Of a DNA stretch of 64,000 bases, positions 62,882 to 64,000 are shown in pieces. Position 1 is the stretch's first letter. Each line of letters opens with the position of its first letter. Both the position numbers and the translations under genes were made by a program. The stretch comes from JAGPUQ01 sp050179115 (GTDB lineage Bacteria > Pseudomonadota > Gammaproteobacteria > Pseudomonadales > Porticoccaceae), in NCBI GenBank assembly GCA_050179115.1, contig JBFXFL010000005.1, positions 1 through 64,000 on the forward strand, given 5' to 3'. The notes beneath the pieces are model-generated. The model did no database searches. It was not told the DNA's origin and worked only from the letters and a program-made list of their open reading frames with translations.

Positions 62882-64000
62882 TCAGCGCGTCTCGGCGAAC
62901 AGCTCCCGTCCCACCAGCATGCGGCGAATCTCCGAGGTGCCCGCGCCGATCTCGTAGAGCTTGGCGTCGCGCAACAGGCGCCCGGTGGGATATTCGTTGA
63001 TGTAGCCGTTGCCGCCCAGGCACTGGATCGCCTGCAATGCCATCTGGGTGGCGCGCTCGGCGGTGTAGAGGATCACCGCGGCGGCGTCCTTGCGCGAATC
63101 CTCGCCCCGGTCACAGGCCTTGGCGACCGCGTACAGGTAGGCGCGCGAGGTGTTGATGTCGACGTACATGTCGGCGACCTTGCCCTGCATGAGCTGGAAT
63201 TCGCCGATCGCCTGACCGAACTGTTTGCGGTCGTGGAGATAGGGCAGCACGATGTCCAGGCAGGACTGCATGATGCCCACCGGCCCGCCGGACAGCACGG
63301 TGCGCTCGTAGTCGAGGCCCGACATGAGTACGCGTACACCTTCGTTTTCCTTGCCGAGGATGTTTTCCGCCGGCACTTCGCAATCCTCCAACACCAGCTC
63401 GCCGGTGTTGGAGCCGCGCATGCCCAGCTTGTCGAGTTTCTGGGCGCGGCTGAACCCCGGGTAATCGCGCTCGACTATGAAGGCGGTGATGCCTTTGGGC
63501 CCGGCATCGGGACGGGTCTTGGCGTAGATCACGTAGACGTTGGCGTCGGGACCATTGGTGATCCACATCTTGTTGCCGTTGAGCACGAAGCGGTCACCCT
63601 TCCTGTCGGCCCGCAGCTTCATGCCCACCACGTCGGAGCCGGCGCCGGGCTCGCTCATCGCCAGCGCGCCGATGTGTTCGCCGGAGCAGAGCCTGGGCAG
63701 ATAGCGGGCCTTTTGCGCGGTGGTGCCGTTCTTGCGGATCTGGTTCACGCAGAGATTGGAGTGGGCGGCGTAGGAGAGGCCCACCGCCGCCGACGCGCGG
63801 GAGATTTCTTCCAGCGCCACGACATGGGCCAGATAGCCCATGTCGGTGCCGCCGTATTCTTCCTCGACCGTGATCCCGAGCAGACCCATGTCGCCGAACT
63901 TGCGCCACAGATCGGCGGGAAAGTCGTTGGCCTGGTCGATGGCCTCGGCGCGCGGGGCGATTTCGTTTTGCGCGAAGCGATGGACCGCATCGCGCAGTTG
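62882..64000 (-). CDS. liuA: Isovaleryl-CoA dehydrogenase, 5' end beyond the window
   Basis: At least 373 aa of an FAD acyl-CoA dehydrogenase; the frame continues off the right edge. Seen: LHNLCV-like AHSNLCVNQI, AMSEPGAGSDVVGMKLRADR, NGNKMWITNGPDANVYVIYA, catalytic glutamate in SGLDYERTVLSGGPVGIMQS, and CLGGNGYINEYPTGRLLRDA, GAGTSEIRRMLVGRELF at the C-terminus. The glutamate in the YERTVLSGG helix is the position used by isovaleryl-CoA dehydrogenase. It oxidises isovaleryl-CoA in leucine degradation. Confidence 0.92.
   Translation of the reverse strand, partial: QLRDAVHRFAQNEIAPRAEAIDQANDFPADLWRKFGDMGLLGITVEEEYGGTDMGYLAHVVALEEISRASAAVGLSYAAHSNLCVNQIRKNGTTAQKARYLPRLCSGEHIGALAMSEPGAGSDVVGMKLRADRKGDRFVLNGNKMWITNGPDANVYVIYAKTRPDAGPKGITAFIVERDYPGFSRAQKLDKLGMRGSNTGELVLEDCEVPAENILGKENEGVRVLMSGLDYERTVLSGGPVGIMQSCLDIVLPYLHDRKQFGQAIGEFQLMQGKVADMYVDINTSRAYLYAVAKACDRGEDSRKDAAAVILYTAERATQMALQAIQCLGGNGYINEYPTGRLLRDAKLYEIGAGTSEIRRMLVGRELFAETR

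Overview
This window is a scaffold piece from a high-GC Gammaproteobacterium. The order murJ-ribF-ileS-lspA-fkpB-ispH followed closely by fimT-pilV-pilW-pilX-pilY1-pilE, the bamD / rluD-pgeF arrangement, the pilRS pair, and the nqrABCDEF-apbE-nqrM and pntAA-pntAB-pntB operons are all gammaproteobacterial. I cannot name a genus. The scaffold has one 100-base run of N (51642-51741), flanked on both sides by the same 127 bases, which looks like an assembly join rather than biology.

Positions 1-3900 are accessory DNA: a DUF3024 gene, an attC recombination site typical of integron gene cassettes, a hicB antitoxin with a hicA toxin broken by a stop codon, an AT-rich cytochrome b gene, and a graveyard of gene and transposon remnants (a metZ/metY-like C-terminus, two divergent IS256-family 5' ends, an ahpC-like N-terminus) surrounding a 195-codon orphan ORF. 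Positions 3913-9908 (minus strand) are an iron/haem uptake operon: tonB, exbB, exbD, a 50-residue HemP missed by ordinary length cut-offs, a TonB-dependent siderophore receptor, a PepSY membrane protein, piuC and a small conserved protein, with a Fur-box-like site in front. Positions 9985-12600 are again degraded: an IS3-family remnant that truncates a type III restriction (Res) gene, and a rearranged copy of the 5' end and promoter of the gap gene found 1.4 kb downstream.

Positions 12597-43257 are mostly core metabolism and envelope biogenesis: a secreted IPTL-CTERM protein, GAPDH, membrane-bound transhydrogenase (pntAA, pntAB, pntB), Na+-translocating NADH:quinone reductase with its flavin transferase ApbE and maturation factor NqrM, the lipoprotein exporter LolCDE, MurJ, riboflavin kinase, IleRS, lipoprotein signal peptidase, FkpB, IspH, a histidine-tailed EamA permease, BamD, RluD, PgeF and a HopJ-family protein.

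Positions 43579-50463 hold the minor-pilin/PilY1 operon of the type IV pilus. It is followed by a repeat-rich scar (50664-51868) with a remnant of a MntA-HepT type toxin-antitoxin pair, a duplicated 3' end of pilR, five full 80-bp tandem repeats and dispersed palindromic repeats. Next come pilR and pilS, nadE, and the retraction ATPase gene pilU. The right end (58174-64000) is a leucine/isovalerate catabolism cluster on the minus strand: isovaleryl-CoA dehydrogenase (cut by the window end), an unusual SDR, and the beta and alpha subunits of a methylcrotonyl-CoA-type carboxylase.

I did not find a clearly undescribed multi-gene system. The most informative non-routine signals are the integron-cassette boundary with a dead toxin, the recombined gap pseudogene, the orphan ORF between two IS ends, the MntA-HepT scar with its pilR 3' duplicate and 80-bp array, and the 127-base duplicated contig ends.
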